Below are positions 41,301 to 49,640 of a stretch of 64,000 bases of DNA, in pieces. The notes under the pieces were generated by a model. The model had not been told where the DNA came from, did not search any database, and saw nothing but the letters and a program-made list of their open reading frames with translations. This stretch comes from RYN-230 sp963768945 (GTDB lineage: Bacteria; Actinomycetota; Actinomycetes; Streptosporangiales; Streptosporangiaceae), in the NCBI GenBank assembly GCA_963768945.1, contig CAVYJW010000008.1, forward strand, positions 1 to 64,000, written 5' to 3'. Within the stretch, counting starts at the first letter, position 1, and every line of letters begins with the position of its first letter. The translations under genes were made by a program, and so were the position numbers.

Positions 41301-42578
41301 TCAGCGCGGGGTCCTGAGCAGCACGAGGTCGTCGCGGTGCACGATCTCGCGCTCGTACTCGGGGCCCCGCTGGGCGGCCAGTTCGTGCGTGGAGCGGCCC
41401 ATCATGGCCGGGATCTCGGAGGCGTCGTAGTTGACCAGGCCCCGGGCGATGACCTGGCCGTCCGGGGCGCACAGGTCCACCGGGTCACCCGCGTCGAACC
41501 CGCCCTCCACGCCGGTGATCCCGGCGGGTAGCAGTGACGCGCGGCCGCCCTTGATGGCCTTGGCCGCACCCTCGTCCAGCAGCAGCCGTCCGTGGCTGGC
41601 GGCCGCGTGGGCCAGCCACAGCTGCCGGGCCCGGGGCGGACGCCGGCTGCCGGCCGCGAAGTAGGTGCCAACCGGGCGGCCCGCTAGCACCTCCCGGGCC
41701 GCGGCGGCGCTGGCCAACACGGTCGGGATACCCGCCTCCGTCGCGATCATGGCTGCGTCCACCTTGGTGACCATCCCGCCGGTGCCGACCAGGCCCGAGC
41801 CGCCCAGGCCCGTCCCAGCCAGGCCCGTCCCCGCCAGGCCCGTCCCCGCCAGGCCCGTCCCCGCCGTCGGGACGCCGGCCGCCCCAGCCCGGCCCAGGGT
41901 GATCCCGGCCAGGTCGGCGCGGCTGCGCACCTCGGTGATCCGCCGGGCGCCGGGCTGCCGTGGGTCGGTGTCGTACAGGGCGTCCACGTCGGACAGCAGG
42001 ATGAGTGCCCCAGCCCGGACGACGTGCGCGACGAGCGCGGCCAGCCGGTCGTTGTCGCCGAACCGGATCTCGTCCGTGGCCACCGTGTCGTTCTCGTTGA
42101 CGATCGGCAGGATCCCGAGTTCGAGCAGCCGGCTCAGCGTGCGCTGGGCGTTGCGGTAGTGCGCGCGGCGCATCAGGTCATCGGCGCTCAGCAGCACCTG
42201 GCCTGTCCGGACCCCGTGCCGGCCGAACGCCGCGGTGTACTGGGCGACCAGCAGGCCCTGTCCCACGCTCGCGGCGGCCTGCTGGGTGGCCAGGTCCCGG
42301 GGGCGGCGCGGGAGCCCCAGCGGGACCAGGCCGGCCGCGATGGCGCCGGAGGAGACCAGTACTACCTGGCTGCCGCCGTGCACGCGGGCCGCCAGCGCCC
42401 CGGCCAGGGCAGCGATCCGGTCCTCGTCGATCCCGCCTCGCCGGGTCGTCAACGATGAGGATCCCACCTTGACCACGACCGGGCTGGCGTCCGCGATTCC
42501 CGGCCACTCCCCCGCCGCAGGCCCGTCACCCGCGGAAGCTCCGTCACCCCCTGCGGCCCGGTCGCTCAGCCCAGCCAC
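41301..42578 (-). CDS. proB: Glutamate 5-kinase with PUA domain
   Basis: A 425-aa enzyme that phosphorylates glutamate in the first step of proline synthesis. The kinase domain has VVVKVGSSSLTTRRGGID, LVSSGAIAAGLVPLG, IVNENDTVATDEIRFGDND and ILLSDVDALYDTDPR; the GTGGMVTKVDAA substrate loop follows, then a C-terminal PUA domain (LLPAGITGVEGGFDAGDPV). Just before the GTGGMVTK loop is an insertion of repeated GTGLA units encoded by a 15-bp tandem repeat. The start is GTG. It follows obgE as in other actinobacteria, but proA is not next to it. Confidence 0.95.
   Translation of the reverse strand: MAGLSDRAAGGDGASAGDGPAAGEWPGIADASPVVVKVGSSSLTTRRGGIDEDRIAALAGALAARVHGGSQVVLVSSGAIAAGLVPLGLPRRPRDLATQQAAASVGQGLLVAQYTAAFGRHGVRTGQVLLSADDLMRRAHYRNAQRTLSRLLELGILPIVNENDTVATDEIRFGDNDRLAALVAHVVRAGALILLSDVDALYDTDPRQPGARRITEVRSRADLAGITLGRAGAAGVPTAGTGLAGTGLAGTGLAGTGLGGSGLVGTGGMVTKVDAAMIATEAGIPTVLASAAAAREVLAGRPVGTYFAAGSRRPPRARQLWLAHAAASHGRLLLDEGAAKAIKGGRASLLPAGITGVEGGFDAGDPVDLCAPDGQVIARGLVNYDASEIPAMMGRSTHELAAQRGPEYEREIVHRDDLVLLRTPR
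41791..41865 (-). repeat. 15-bp tandem repeat inside proB
   Basis: Five consecutive 15-bp units (the outermost degenerate), three of them exact copies of AGGCCCGTCCCCGCC. They encode GTGLA/GSGLV pentapeptides inserted directly before the GTGGMVTK loop. The frame is kept, so repeat number could change without breaking the gene. Confidence 0.9.
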
Positions 42579-42642
42579 GCCGCCCCTCCAACCACACGAA
42601 TCACAGAAACCTCACCAGCCCCGCACCGACACCGGCCGGGTG

Positions 42643-42694
42643 TCGTGATCAGACGATTGGTGTCGTTATAGCGACACCAATCGTCTGATCACGA
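42643..42694. terminator. Perfect 23-bp inverted repeat between obgE and proB
   Basis: Arms 42643-42665 and 42672-42694 are exact inverted repeats of 23 bp with a 6-nt TTATAG loop. Each arm contains TGATCAGACGATTGGTGTCG or its complement. It lies between the obgE stop and the proB start. As RNA it forms a very stable hairpin, so a terminator or attenuator is likely, but no T-run follows on either strand and it could instead be a protein-binding site or a small mobile palindrome. Confidence 0.7.
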
Positions 42695-42823
42695 ACGCCT
42701 TGGGTCGCCGGGCCGGCCCTTCAGTCACACCAGACACAGAGGCCTCACCGAAGTGCCGTCTGGGCGGGATCGTGGACAGAACGGGTCGGATGGCAACCCT
42801 TTCCGTCCACGACAGGTACAGAC

Positions 42824-44203
42824 TCATGGCGCGAGCCGGCGGTCGGTGCCACGCGGACCGTGGCCGCCCTGGCCCGCGGGGATGTCGGGATCCCAGTCGA
42901 ACACCACGGCCTCGTCCCCGTTGCCAATCATCACCTCGGCACCGTCCTCGGCGCCCGCTTCGGCCAGGGCCACTTCCACGCCGAGCTTGGCCAGGCGGTC
43001 GGCGAGATAGCCGACGGCCTCCTCGTTGGCGAAGTCGGTCTGCTGGACCCAGCGCCACGGCTTGTCGCCCCGGACCAGGAACGAGTTCTCCCCGGCCCGC
43101 TCGATCTCGAACTCCGGGCCGGCCGCGGGCCGGGGCCGGATCACCCGCCGGGTCGGTTCCTCGACCGGGGTCGCCGCGCGGATCTCGGCGACCACCGCAG
43201 CCAGCGCGAACGCCAGCTCGCGCACCCCTTCCCTGCTGGCCGCGGACACCTGGCACACGGGCAGCCCGCGAGCGGCCAGCACCGGCCCGGCCTGCTCGGC
43301 CACCTCCCGCGCGGCGGGCACGTCGATCTTGTTCAGGACCACGATCCGGGGTCGGTCCCGCAGGTCCGCGCCGGTCACATCCTGGTAGGCGTCGAGTTCG
43401 GCCTCGATCACGTCGAAGTCTGCGACCGGGTTCCGGCTCGGGTCACCGCTGGTCTCCGGGGCGGTGCAGTCCAGCACGTGGACTAGCACCGCGCAGCGCT
43501 CCACGTGCCGGAGGAACTCCAGGCCCAGGCCCTTGCCCTGGCTGGCCCCGGGGATGAGGCCGGGCACGTCCGCCGCCACGAACTGGACGTCACCCGCCTC
43601 CACCACGCCAAGGTGCGGGGTCAGCGTGGTGAACGGGTAGTCGCCAACCGTAGGCTTGGCCGCGGACAGCGCGCCGATCAACGAGGATTTGCCCGCGTTA
43701 GGGAAGCCCACCAGGCCCGCGTCGGCCACCGTCTTGAGCAGGAGAACCAGGGAGCACTCCGCGCCCGGCTCGCCGCGCAGCGCGAACCCGGGGGCCTTGC
43801 GCTTCATCGAGGCCAGTGCCGCGTTGCCGAGCCCGCCGTGGCCACCCTCGGCGGCCACGAACCGGGTCCCGGACCCGATCAGGTCGGCCAGGACCTCGCC
43901 GTCCTCCGCGGCGACCACGGTGCCGTTCGGTACCCGGATCACGAGGTCCTCACCGGCCGCGCCGTTGCGGTTCGACCCAGACCCCTGGGTGCCGTTGCCG
44001 GCCTTGCGGACCGGGCGGCGGTGGAGGTCGAGCAGGGTGGCCACGCTGGGATGGACCTCGAGGATCACGTTGCCGCCGCGGCCGCCGTTGCCCCCGTCCG
44101 GGCCGCCCAGCGGCTTGAACTTCTCGCGGTGGACCGAGGCGCAGCCGTGCCCGCCGTTGCCCGCCTTGATGCGCAGGACCGCCCGATCCGCGAACTCTGC
44201 CAC
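42824..44203 (-). CDS. obgE: Obg-family GTPase (CgtA)
   Basis: A 459-aa GTPase that takes part in 50S subunit assembly and stress response. The glycine-rich Obg fold (about 1-155) has GNGGHGCASVHREKFKP and GGPDGGNGGRGG; the G domain has GFPNAGKSS (G1), the TTLTP switch (G2), DVPG (G3), NKID (G4) and SAAS (G5). The C-terminal OCT domain contains WRWVQQTDFANEEAVGYL. The GTG at 44203 with AAGGAGGGG upstream matches family starts better than GTG 44224. Separated from rpmA by a terminator hairpin. Confidence 0.96.
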   Translation of the reverse strand: MAEFADRAVLRIKAGNGGHGCASVHREKFKPLGGPDGGNGGRGGNVILEVHPSVATLLDLHRRPVRKAGNGTQGSGSNRNGAAGEDLVIRVPNGTVVAAEDGEVLADLIGSGTRFVAAEGGHGGLGNAALASMKRKAPGFALRGEPGAECSLVLLLKTVADAGLVGFPNAGKSSLIGALSAAKPTVGDYPFTTLTPHLGVVEAGDVQFVAADVPGLIPGASQGKGLGLEFLRHVERCAVLVHVLDCTAPETSGDPSRNPVADFDVIEAELDAYQDVTGADLRDRPRIVVLNKIDVPAAREVAEQAGPVLAARGLPVCQVSAASREGVRELAFALAAVVAEIRAATPVEEPTRRVIRPRPAAGPEFEIERAGENSFLVRGDKPWRWVQQTDFANEEAVGYLADRLAKLGVEVALAEAGAEDGAEVMIGNGDEAVVFDWDPDIPAGQGGHGPRGTDRRLAP

Positions 44204-44313
44204 TGCCCCTCCTTCCGGTGTCACAGCCCCCCGGCCGCTACCGGCGGGGGCCAGGTTGTCTCCCGTTCATTCCCAACGGTCTGTCCGTGGCCGCCGGATC
44301 CTGCGCTCACATG

Positions 44314-44349
44314 CATCAGGGGCGGACCGCCACCGGTCCGCCCCTGATG
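44314..44349 (-). terminator. Hairpin terminator after rplU-rpmA
   Basis: A 15-bp perfect stem (CATCAGGGGCGGACC and its complement) with a 6-nt loop lies 32 nt after the rpmA stop and upstream of obgE. It probably ends or attenuates the ribosomal-protein transcript. No T-run is present, as is common in GC-rich actinobacteria. Confidence 0.75.
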
Positions 44350-44380
44350 CCTACGTCTGACGAATCGCCCCAGGCGGACC

Positions 44381-44659
44381 TTATTCCGCCGCCGGGGAGT
44401 CACCCGGCTCGGCCGCGATCACGCTCACCGCACGGCGGCGGCGCACGCTGCCGAAGGTGACCTTGCCCGCGACCAGCGCGAACAGGGTGTCGTCACCGCC
44501 GCGGCCGACGCCCGGCCCGGGGTGGAAGTGCGTACCGCGCTGGCGCACGATGATCTCGCCCGCGTTGACCTGCTGCCCGCCGAAACGCTTCACGCCCAGG
44601 CGCTGCGCCGCGGAGTCACGGCCGTTCCGGCTGGACGACGCGCCCTTCTTGTGTGCCAC
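44381..44659 (-). CDS. rpmA: 50S ribosomal protein L27
   Basis: A 92-aa protein starting MAHKKGASSSRNGRDS, the conserved N-terminus that reaches the peptidyl transferase centre, followed by AQRLGVKRFGGQQVNAGEII and RQRGTHFHPGPGVGRGGDDTLF. It ends with a short acidic tail. It lies 6 nt after rplU in one operon. Confidence 0.98.
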   Translation of the reverse strand: MAHKKGASSSRNGRDSAAQRLGVKRFGGQQVNAGEIIVRQRGTHFHPGPGVGRGGDDTLFALVAGKVTFGSVRRRRAVSVIAAEPGDSPAAE

Positions 44660-44665
44660 GTCAGC

Positions 44666-45019
44666 TCAGCTCCCCTTCTTGCCTGCACTGCTCTTCGCGG
44701 CACCGCTCTTTGCTGCACTGATGCCGGTGATCTTCAGCTGGGTGTAGTGCTGCCGGTGGCCGAGACGCCGCCGGTACCCGGTCTTGTTCCGGTAGTGGAT
44801 CATGTTGATCTTGGGGCCGGCCACCGAGCCCAGGATCTCCGCCGTGACCTCGTAGCGGTCAAGCTCGGCTGCATCGCTGATGACTTTTCCGCCATCAACG
44901 ACGAGCAACGCGGTCAGCGTCACGCTGGAACCGACGTCACCAGTCAACGTGTCAACGGTGAGCACGTCGTCCACCGCCGCTTTCTCCTGCCTGCCACCGC
45001 AGCGCACGATCGCGTACAC
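44666..45019 (-). CDS. rplU: 50S ribosomal protein L21
   Basis: A 117-aa protein starting YAIVRCGGRQEKAAVDDVLT, with the L21 signature INMIHYRNKTGYRRRLGHRQ and YTQLKITGI. The last ~15 residues are an Ala/Ser/Lys tail. The start is GTG. A ~260-bp leader separates it from rne upstream; no leader element could be recognised in it. Confidence 0.98.
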   Translation of the reverse strand: MYAIVRCGGRQEKAAVDDVLTVDTLTGDVGSSVTLTALLVVDGGKVISDAAELDRYEVTAEILGSVAGPKINMIHYRNKTGYRRRLGHRQHYTQLKITGISAAKSGAAKSSAGKKGS

Positions 45020-45277
45020 CGAGAACTCGCTCTCTGCCTTCGCGGCTGGGCCGCGGCCTCATGCGGCCTGGGCCGCTCTCTCGTCAGGGCGGGCCAGGCT
45101 GCTTAGCCTGGTCCGGGTGTTTGCCTGGCCGGGAACCCACCGCGCCCCCCGCTGCAGTGGCTAGCACCAAACGTGACTAGCGCCTGCACTGGGCGGGCGC
45201 CGGACGGGGGCCTGCCTCGCACACTGAGCGTGGGGCCGTAAGACCCCGACCGCTATGTGCACCGACCACTCAGGTTA

Positions 45278-48200
45278 TCAGAAAGGCGGGTGCTCCTCGT
45301 CCGCGGTAGCCGGGCCTTCGTCTGCGGAACTGCCGTTCCCGTCCAAAGGGCTGCTGTCCCCGTCCGCAGGACTGCTGTCCCGGTCCGCAGGACTGCCGTC
45401 CCTGTCCGCAGGACTGGGGCCCGGAGCGCCGGGATCGACCGCCAGCGCGGCGTCATCGATGGAAGGAACGCCCTGCTCCGTGTGGCCCGGTTCAGACACG
45501 AAGTCTGGGGCTGCCGCAGGGTCCGAGGCTGGGGTGGGGCCGGCGGCCAACGGGGCCTGTGCTCCGGCCGGAGCATCGCCCGCGGGCCACGAGGACACGG
45601 CGGACGCCGCCTCCGCAGCCGTCAGGGCCTCTCCTGCCGGGCTGACCCCTGCGGCAGGCCAGGCCTCGGCTGGCCCGGCGACAGGCCCGGCCTGGATGGC
45701 AGGCCCGGCCTCGGCTGGCCCGGCCTCGGTAACTGGAGCAGCCTCGGTTGCGGGCACCGCCTCGGTGCTGGTCGCAGCCTCGGTTGCGGGCGCCGCCTCG
45801 GTGCCAGGCACGGCCTCTGCGCCAGACTGAGCCTCGGTACCAGGCACAGTCTCGGCGTCAGGCGCCCCCTGAGGGCGGGTCGCTGCGGAGCGCCGCCGGC
45901 GGCGGCCCCCCTGGCGCTCGCTGGTTCCGCTGCCGACCAGCACCGTAGCCGCCGGCTCGGTCACGGCCGGCTCGCCGTCGCCCGGAGCTCCGGCCGCGCC
46001 CTGATCCGCGGCGGGCCGGTTCCGGTCCTGTTGGCCGTTCCGGTCGCCCCGGCCGTTCTTGTCCTGGCCGCCCCGGTCGGCCCGGCCGTTGCGGTCCGCG
46101 CGGCCGTTCCGGTCCTGGCGGCCCCCGCCACCCTGGCGCCCGTCCTCGCCACCGGAGCGGTTCCGCTGGCCGGTGCCGGCAGGCTCGGTCAGGTCGAGGG
46201 AGATGATCCGGCCCCGGCCGTTGCAGCAGTCGCACGGCTCGGAGAACGCTTCCAGCAGCCCGGCCCCGACTCGCTTACGGGTCATCTGGACCAGGCCGAG
46301 GGAGGTGACCTCGGCGACCTGGTGCTTGGTGCGGTCCCGGGCCAGGCATTCCAGCATCCGGCGCAGCACCAGCTCGCGGTTGCTCTCCAGGACCATGTCG
46401 ATGAAGTCGATCACGATGATGCCGCCGACATCCCGCAGCCGGAGCTGCCGGACGATCTCCTCGGCCGCCTCGAGGTTGTTCCGGGTGACGGTCTCTTCGA
46501 GGTTGCCGCCCTGCCCGGTGAACTTCCCGGTGTTGACGTCAACGACCGTCATCGCCTCGGTGTTGTCGATGACGAGGGAACCGCCGCTGGGGAGCCACAC
46601 CTTGCGCTCCAGCGCCTTGGCCAGCTGCTCGTCGATCCGGTACCGGGCGTACACGTCCTCGTCGTCGTCCGTCCAGTGAGTGAGCCGATCGGCGAGGTGC
46701 GGGGCCACGTACCGCACGTATTCGTAGACGAGATCCCAGCCCTCGTCGCCTGCCACCACGAGCGACGCGAAGTCCTCGTTGAAGATGTCCCGGACCACGC
46801 GGATGGTCAGGTCGGGCTCGCTGTAGAGCAGCTCGGGCGCGTTAGCGGTCTTGGACTTCTGCTCGATGGCTTCCCACTGGGCGGCCAGCCGGGCCACGTC
46901 CCGGGACAGTTCTTCCTCGGTCGCGCCTTCCGCGGCGGTCCGGACGATCACGCCGGCGCCTTCCGGCATGACCTGCTTGAGGATCTGCTTGAGCCGGGTG
47001 CGCTCCTTGTCCGGGAGCTTGCGGCTGATGCCCATCATGGAGCCGCCCGGCACGTAGACCAGGTAACGGCCGGGCAGGCTCACCTGGCTGGTAAGCCGAG
47101 CACCCTTGTGCCCGACCGGGTCCTTGGTCACCTGGACCAGGACGGACTGGCCGGACTTGAGCGCGGACTCGATCCGCTTGGAGTCGCCCTCGAGCCCGCT
47201 GGCGTCAAAGTTCACCTCGCCGGCGTATAGCACGGCGTTGCGGCCCTTGCCCACGTCCACGAAGGCTGCCTCCATGGAGGGCAGCACGTTCTGTACCTTG
47301 CCCAGGTACACGTTGCCGACCATGGACTGATGCGTGCCCTTGTCCACGTAGTGCTCGACGAGCACGCCGTCCTCGAGCACGGCGATCTGGGTCCGGTCAT
47401 TCTGCTGCCGGACGACCATGACGCGGTCCACGGACTCCCGCCGGGCCAGGAACTCGGCCTCGGTGATGACCGGCGGGCGCCGCCGCCCGGACTCACGTCC
47501 CTCGCGCCGCCGCTGCCGTTTGGCCTCCAGGCGGGTCGAGCCGCGGACGGACCTGACGTCGCTGACGGACACCGGCTCGTCGGTGGCCTCCGGTCGCGGC
47601 ACCCGCACGTGCACGACGGTGTTCGGCGGATCGTCGGCGGCGGGCTCCCCGTCGGCCCCCGAGCCGCGCCGCCGGCGGCGCCGGCGGCGCCTGGTGCCGG
47701 CGCTCTCGTCGCCGTCTTCGTCCATCTCCGCGCTGTCGGCCTGGTCCTCAGGGCCGCCCGGCTTGCCCTCAGCCTGCTTCCCCTGGGCCTGCTTCCCCTG
47801 GGCCTGCCTGCCGTCGGCGCGCTTGGCCTCGCCGGTCTTGCCGCCGCGTTCTGCTGGCTCGCGCCCGCCCCGGGCCGGTGCGGAATCCCCGTCCTCGGCG
47901 TCCTGGCCGGGAGCCTCACCGTCAGCGTCATTCCCCCGGGACCGGCCGCCCCGGCGGCGCCGCCGGCGCGATGATCCTTCGGACGACTCGTCGCCGGACG
48001 GCTCGCCCGGCCCGCTGTCCTCGTCGGCTGACTCGCCCCGATCCCGGCCGCGATCGGCGCCAGGCTCGCCGGCGGCCGGCGGCTGGAAGATGACCGGGGG
48101 CGGCTGGAAGGTGGCCTGCGGGACGGTCCCGGACCCACTGGGGACGCCGGGTGCCGTCAGCGCGACCGAGGTCACCGCAGGTGACGAGGCCACAGCGGGC

Positions 48201-48553
48201 GCGATGGGCGCAGTGCCGGGCGGGGCAGTGCCCGCCGGCGAGCCGTCGGTCGGCGCAGTGCCCGCCGGAGTGCTGGCCGGAGGGACTGGGGCCTGGGCCA
48301 GGTCCTCGGGCGGAGGCCCGGCGGCCCGGGTTGCGGCCCGGCGGGGCCTCCGGGTCCGGCGCTGGGAGGTCGCCGGCGCCGCGCCGGCGCCGTCTCCGCC
48401 GCCAGCGGCGTCACCGCCGCCAGCGGCCTCACCGCCGCCGGCGTCGCCTGCGCTCGCCGACCCGGTTAGACCAGACGGCGCCGCACCTGCGTCACTGTCA
48501 CTGTCGCGCGCTGTCTCGTTCTGCTGTGAATCGTTCAGCTCGGTTTCGAGCAT
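45278..48553 (-). CDS. rne: Ribonuclease E/G family endoribonuclease
   Basis: A 1,091-aa RNase E/G protein for mRNA decay and rRNA processing. The first ~370 residues are disordered, with Ala/Pro/Glu-rich and basic Arg tracts. An S1 domain (VGNVYLGKVQNVLPSMEAAF, about 405-480) follows, then the 5' sensor and DNase-I-like catalytic core with VVDVNTGKFTG and IVIDFIDM giving the two metal-binding Asp residues, and a zinc-link CDCCNG. The C-terminal ~270 residues are disordered, with RNG/DRNGR repeats and seven-residue DSSPADG repeats. Actinobacterial RNase E has this sandwich layout. The start overlaps the TIGR03936 gene by 56 nt. Confidence 0.95.
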   Translation of the reverse strand: MLETELNDSQQNETARDSDSDAGAAPSGLTGSASAGDAGGGEAAGGGDAAGGGDGAGAAPATSQRRTRRPRRAATRAAGPPPEDLAQAPVPPASTPAGTAPTDGSPAGTAPPGTAPIAPAVASSPAVTSVALTAPGVPSGSGTVPQATFQPPPVIFQPPAAGEPGADRGRDRGESADEDSGPGEPSGDESSEGSSRRRRRRGGRSRGNDADGEAPGQDAEDGDSAPARGGREPAERGGKTGEAKRADGRQAQGKQAQGKQAEGKPGGPEDQADSAEMDEDGDESAGTRRRRRRRRRGSGADGEPAADDPPNTVVHVRVPRPEATDEPVSVSDVRSVRGSTRLEAKRQRRREGRESGRRRPPVITEAEFLARRESVDRVMVVRQQNDRTQIAVLEDGVLVEHYVDKGTHQSMVGNVYLGKVQNVLPSMEAAFVDVGKGRNAVLYAGEVNFDASGLEGDSKRIESALKSGQSVLVQVTKDPVGHKGARLTSQVSLPGRYLVYVPGGSMMGISRKLPDKERTRLKQILKQVMPEGAGVIVRTAAEGATEEELSRDVARLAAQWEAIEQKSKTANAPELLYSEPDLTIRVVRDIFNEDFASLVVAGDEGWDLVYEYVRYVAPHLADRLTHWTDDDEDVYARYRIDEQLAKALERKVWLPSGGSLVIDNTEAMTVVDVNTGKFTGQGGNLEETVTRNNLEAAEEIVRQLRLRDVGGIIVIDFIDMVLESNRELVLRRMLECLARDRTKHQVAEVTSLGLVQMTRKRVGAGLLEAFSEPCDCCNGRGRIISLDLTEPAGTGQRNRSGGEDGRQGGGGRQDRNGRADRNGRADRGGQDKNGRGDRNGQQDRNRPAADQGAAGAPGDGEPAVTEPAATVLVGSGTSERQGGRRRRRSAATRPQGAPDAETVPGTEAQSGAEAVPGTEAAPATEAATSTEAVPATEAAPVTEAGPAEAGPAIQAGPVAGPAEAWPAAGVSPAGEALTAAEAASAVSSWPAGDAPAGAQAPLAAGPTPASDPAAAPDFVSEPGHTEQGVPSIDDAALAVDPGAPGPSPADRDGSPADRDSSPADGDSSPLDGNGSSADEGPATADEEHPPF

Positions 48554-49640
48554 CCGGGCTATCTCCCGTCAGGCTCCCGGGCGCGTGGGTTCGCTCGGAA
48601 CCCTCCGCGCCGCGCGGGAGCTGGTCGTACGCGCTCGCGGGGACCGGGTCGGCCAGCGTGGCCGACCGCGCTCCCAGGCGCGTTGTCTCAACATGTTCCT
48701 GCGCCGCGCTCGGTCCGGCTGGCTGGAGCCCGAGCGGCGTTACCCCATGCGACGGGGATGCCGCCACAGGGGACGCCGAATCCTCGGCAGACCCCACGGG
48801 CACGTACTGCCCTGGGGGCCCGGCTTCGGCGGCTACTGCCACCAGAGGTCCTTGTACCAGCCGGGTCACCAGCGGCGGTGACGTAGGCACCAGCCCAGCC
48901 ACACGGCGAAGTGCAGTCAGGATGTCATCGGGTCGCACGGCAGGTGTCAGGTGCCGAACAACCATTCGAAGTATCGCATACCCGGCGTTCCGTCCATCAG
49001 CGGACCGCCAGTCGGCCTGCATCGTGACCACTGCAGCGCGAGCGTCCATGCGCCGCATTCCCTTGCTGGTCAGGCGCTCGACCTCCACGCTGTCCTGAGC
49101 GAGGAACGTCTCAGCTGCCGCAGCAGCCTCATCTCGCCCGACTCCGGGGAGGGCCACTTCCCACTGGGACGCCTCGAACGTCATGGCGCCCAGGGAACTG
49201 GCTTCCTCGGTCACGTCTATCACATCAATCCCGTCCGGCAGGGCCGCATCGAGCCGGTCCCGGACTTCGGAGACGGCGCACGCTGCCGTCAGCGAAAGCT
49301 CCAGGTACTCAGCCTCACTCGCCGTCCCCGTCGGGGCCGCGCCAGCGTAAGAGATCTTCGGATGGGGGGTAAATCCTGCCGAGTACGCGATGGGGAGTCG
49401 TGCCCGGCGTACTCCGCGCTCAACCGCCCGCGCGATATCTCTGTGACTGGCGAATCGCATCCTGCTTCTTTTAGCGTACCGGACGATAAGCCGCTGGACG
49501 ACGGGCGGCTGATCAGAGCCGCGTGTCGGGCCGTCGGACGGCCTGCGGGGGCGGGCGGCTGATGGCTGCTGGGCCGGGCCAGCGGGCGGCGGGGCCGCAT
49601 TACCGGGAGGCGGCTGAGCGGGGGAACCGGGGGCGGGCAT
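48498..49640 (-). CDS. TIGR03936-family radical-SAM-associated protein (DUF2344)
   Basis: A 380-aa protein. After about 45 Pro-rich residues comes the DUF2344 domain: VRYAKRSRMRFASHRDIARA, RRARLPIAYSAGFTPHPKIS, GTASEAEYLELSL and DGIDVIDVTEEA. The C-terminal part is disordered. Proteins of this group accompany the TIGR03960 radical SAM protein, and the pair lies upstream of rne in most actinobacteria; the function is not established, with RNA modification suggested by the neighbourhood. Its ATG directly follows the TAG stop of the upstream gene. Confidence 0.93.
   Translation of the reverse strand: MPAPGSPAQPPPGNAAPPPAGPAQQPSAARPRRPSDGPTRGSDQPPVVQRLIVRYAKRSRMRFASHRDIARAVERGVRRARLPIAYSAGFTPHPKISYAGAAPTGTASEAEYLELSLTAACAVSEVRDRLDAALPDGIDVIDVTEEASSLGAMTFEASQWEVALPGVGRDEAAAAAETFLAQDSVEVERLTSKGMRRMDARAAVVTMQADWRSADGRNAGYAILRMVVRHLTPAVRPDDILTALRRVAGLVPTSPPLVTRLVQGPLVAVAAEAGPPGQYVPVGSAEDSASPVAASPSHGVTPLGLQPAGPSAAQEHVETTRLGARSATLADPVPASAYDQLPRGAEGSERTHAPGSLTGDSPDARNRAERFTAERDSARQ

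Noticed and set aside
45257..47230. 657-codon open frame on the plus strand
   Set aside because: Antisense to rne, Arg/Gly-rich and repetitive, with no recognisable motif.
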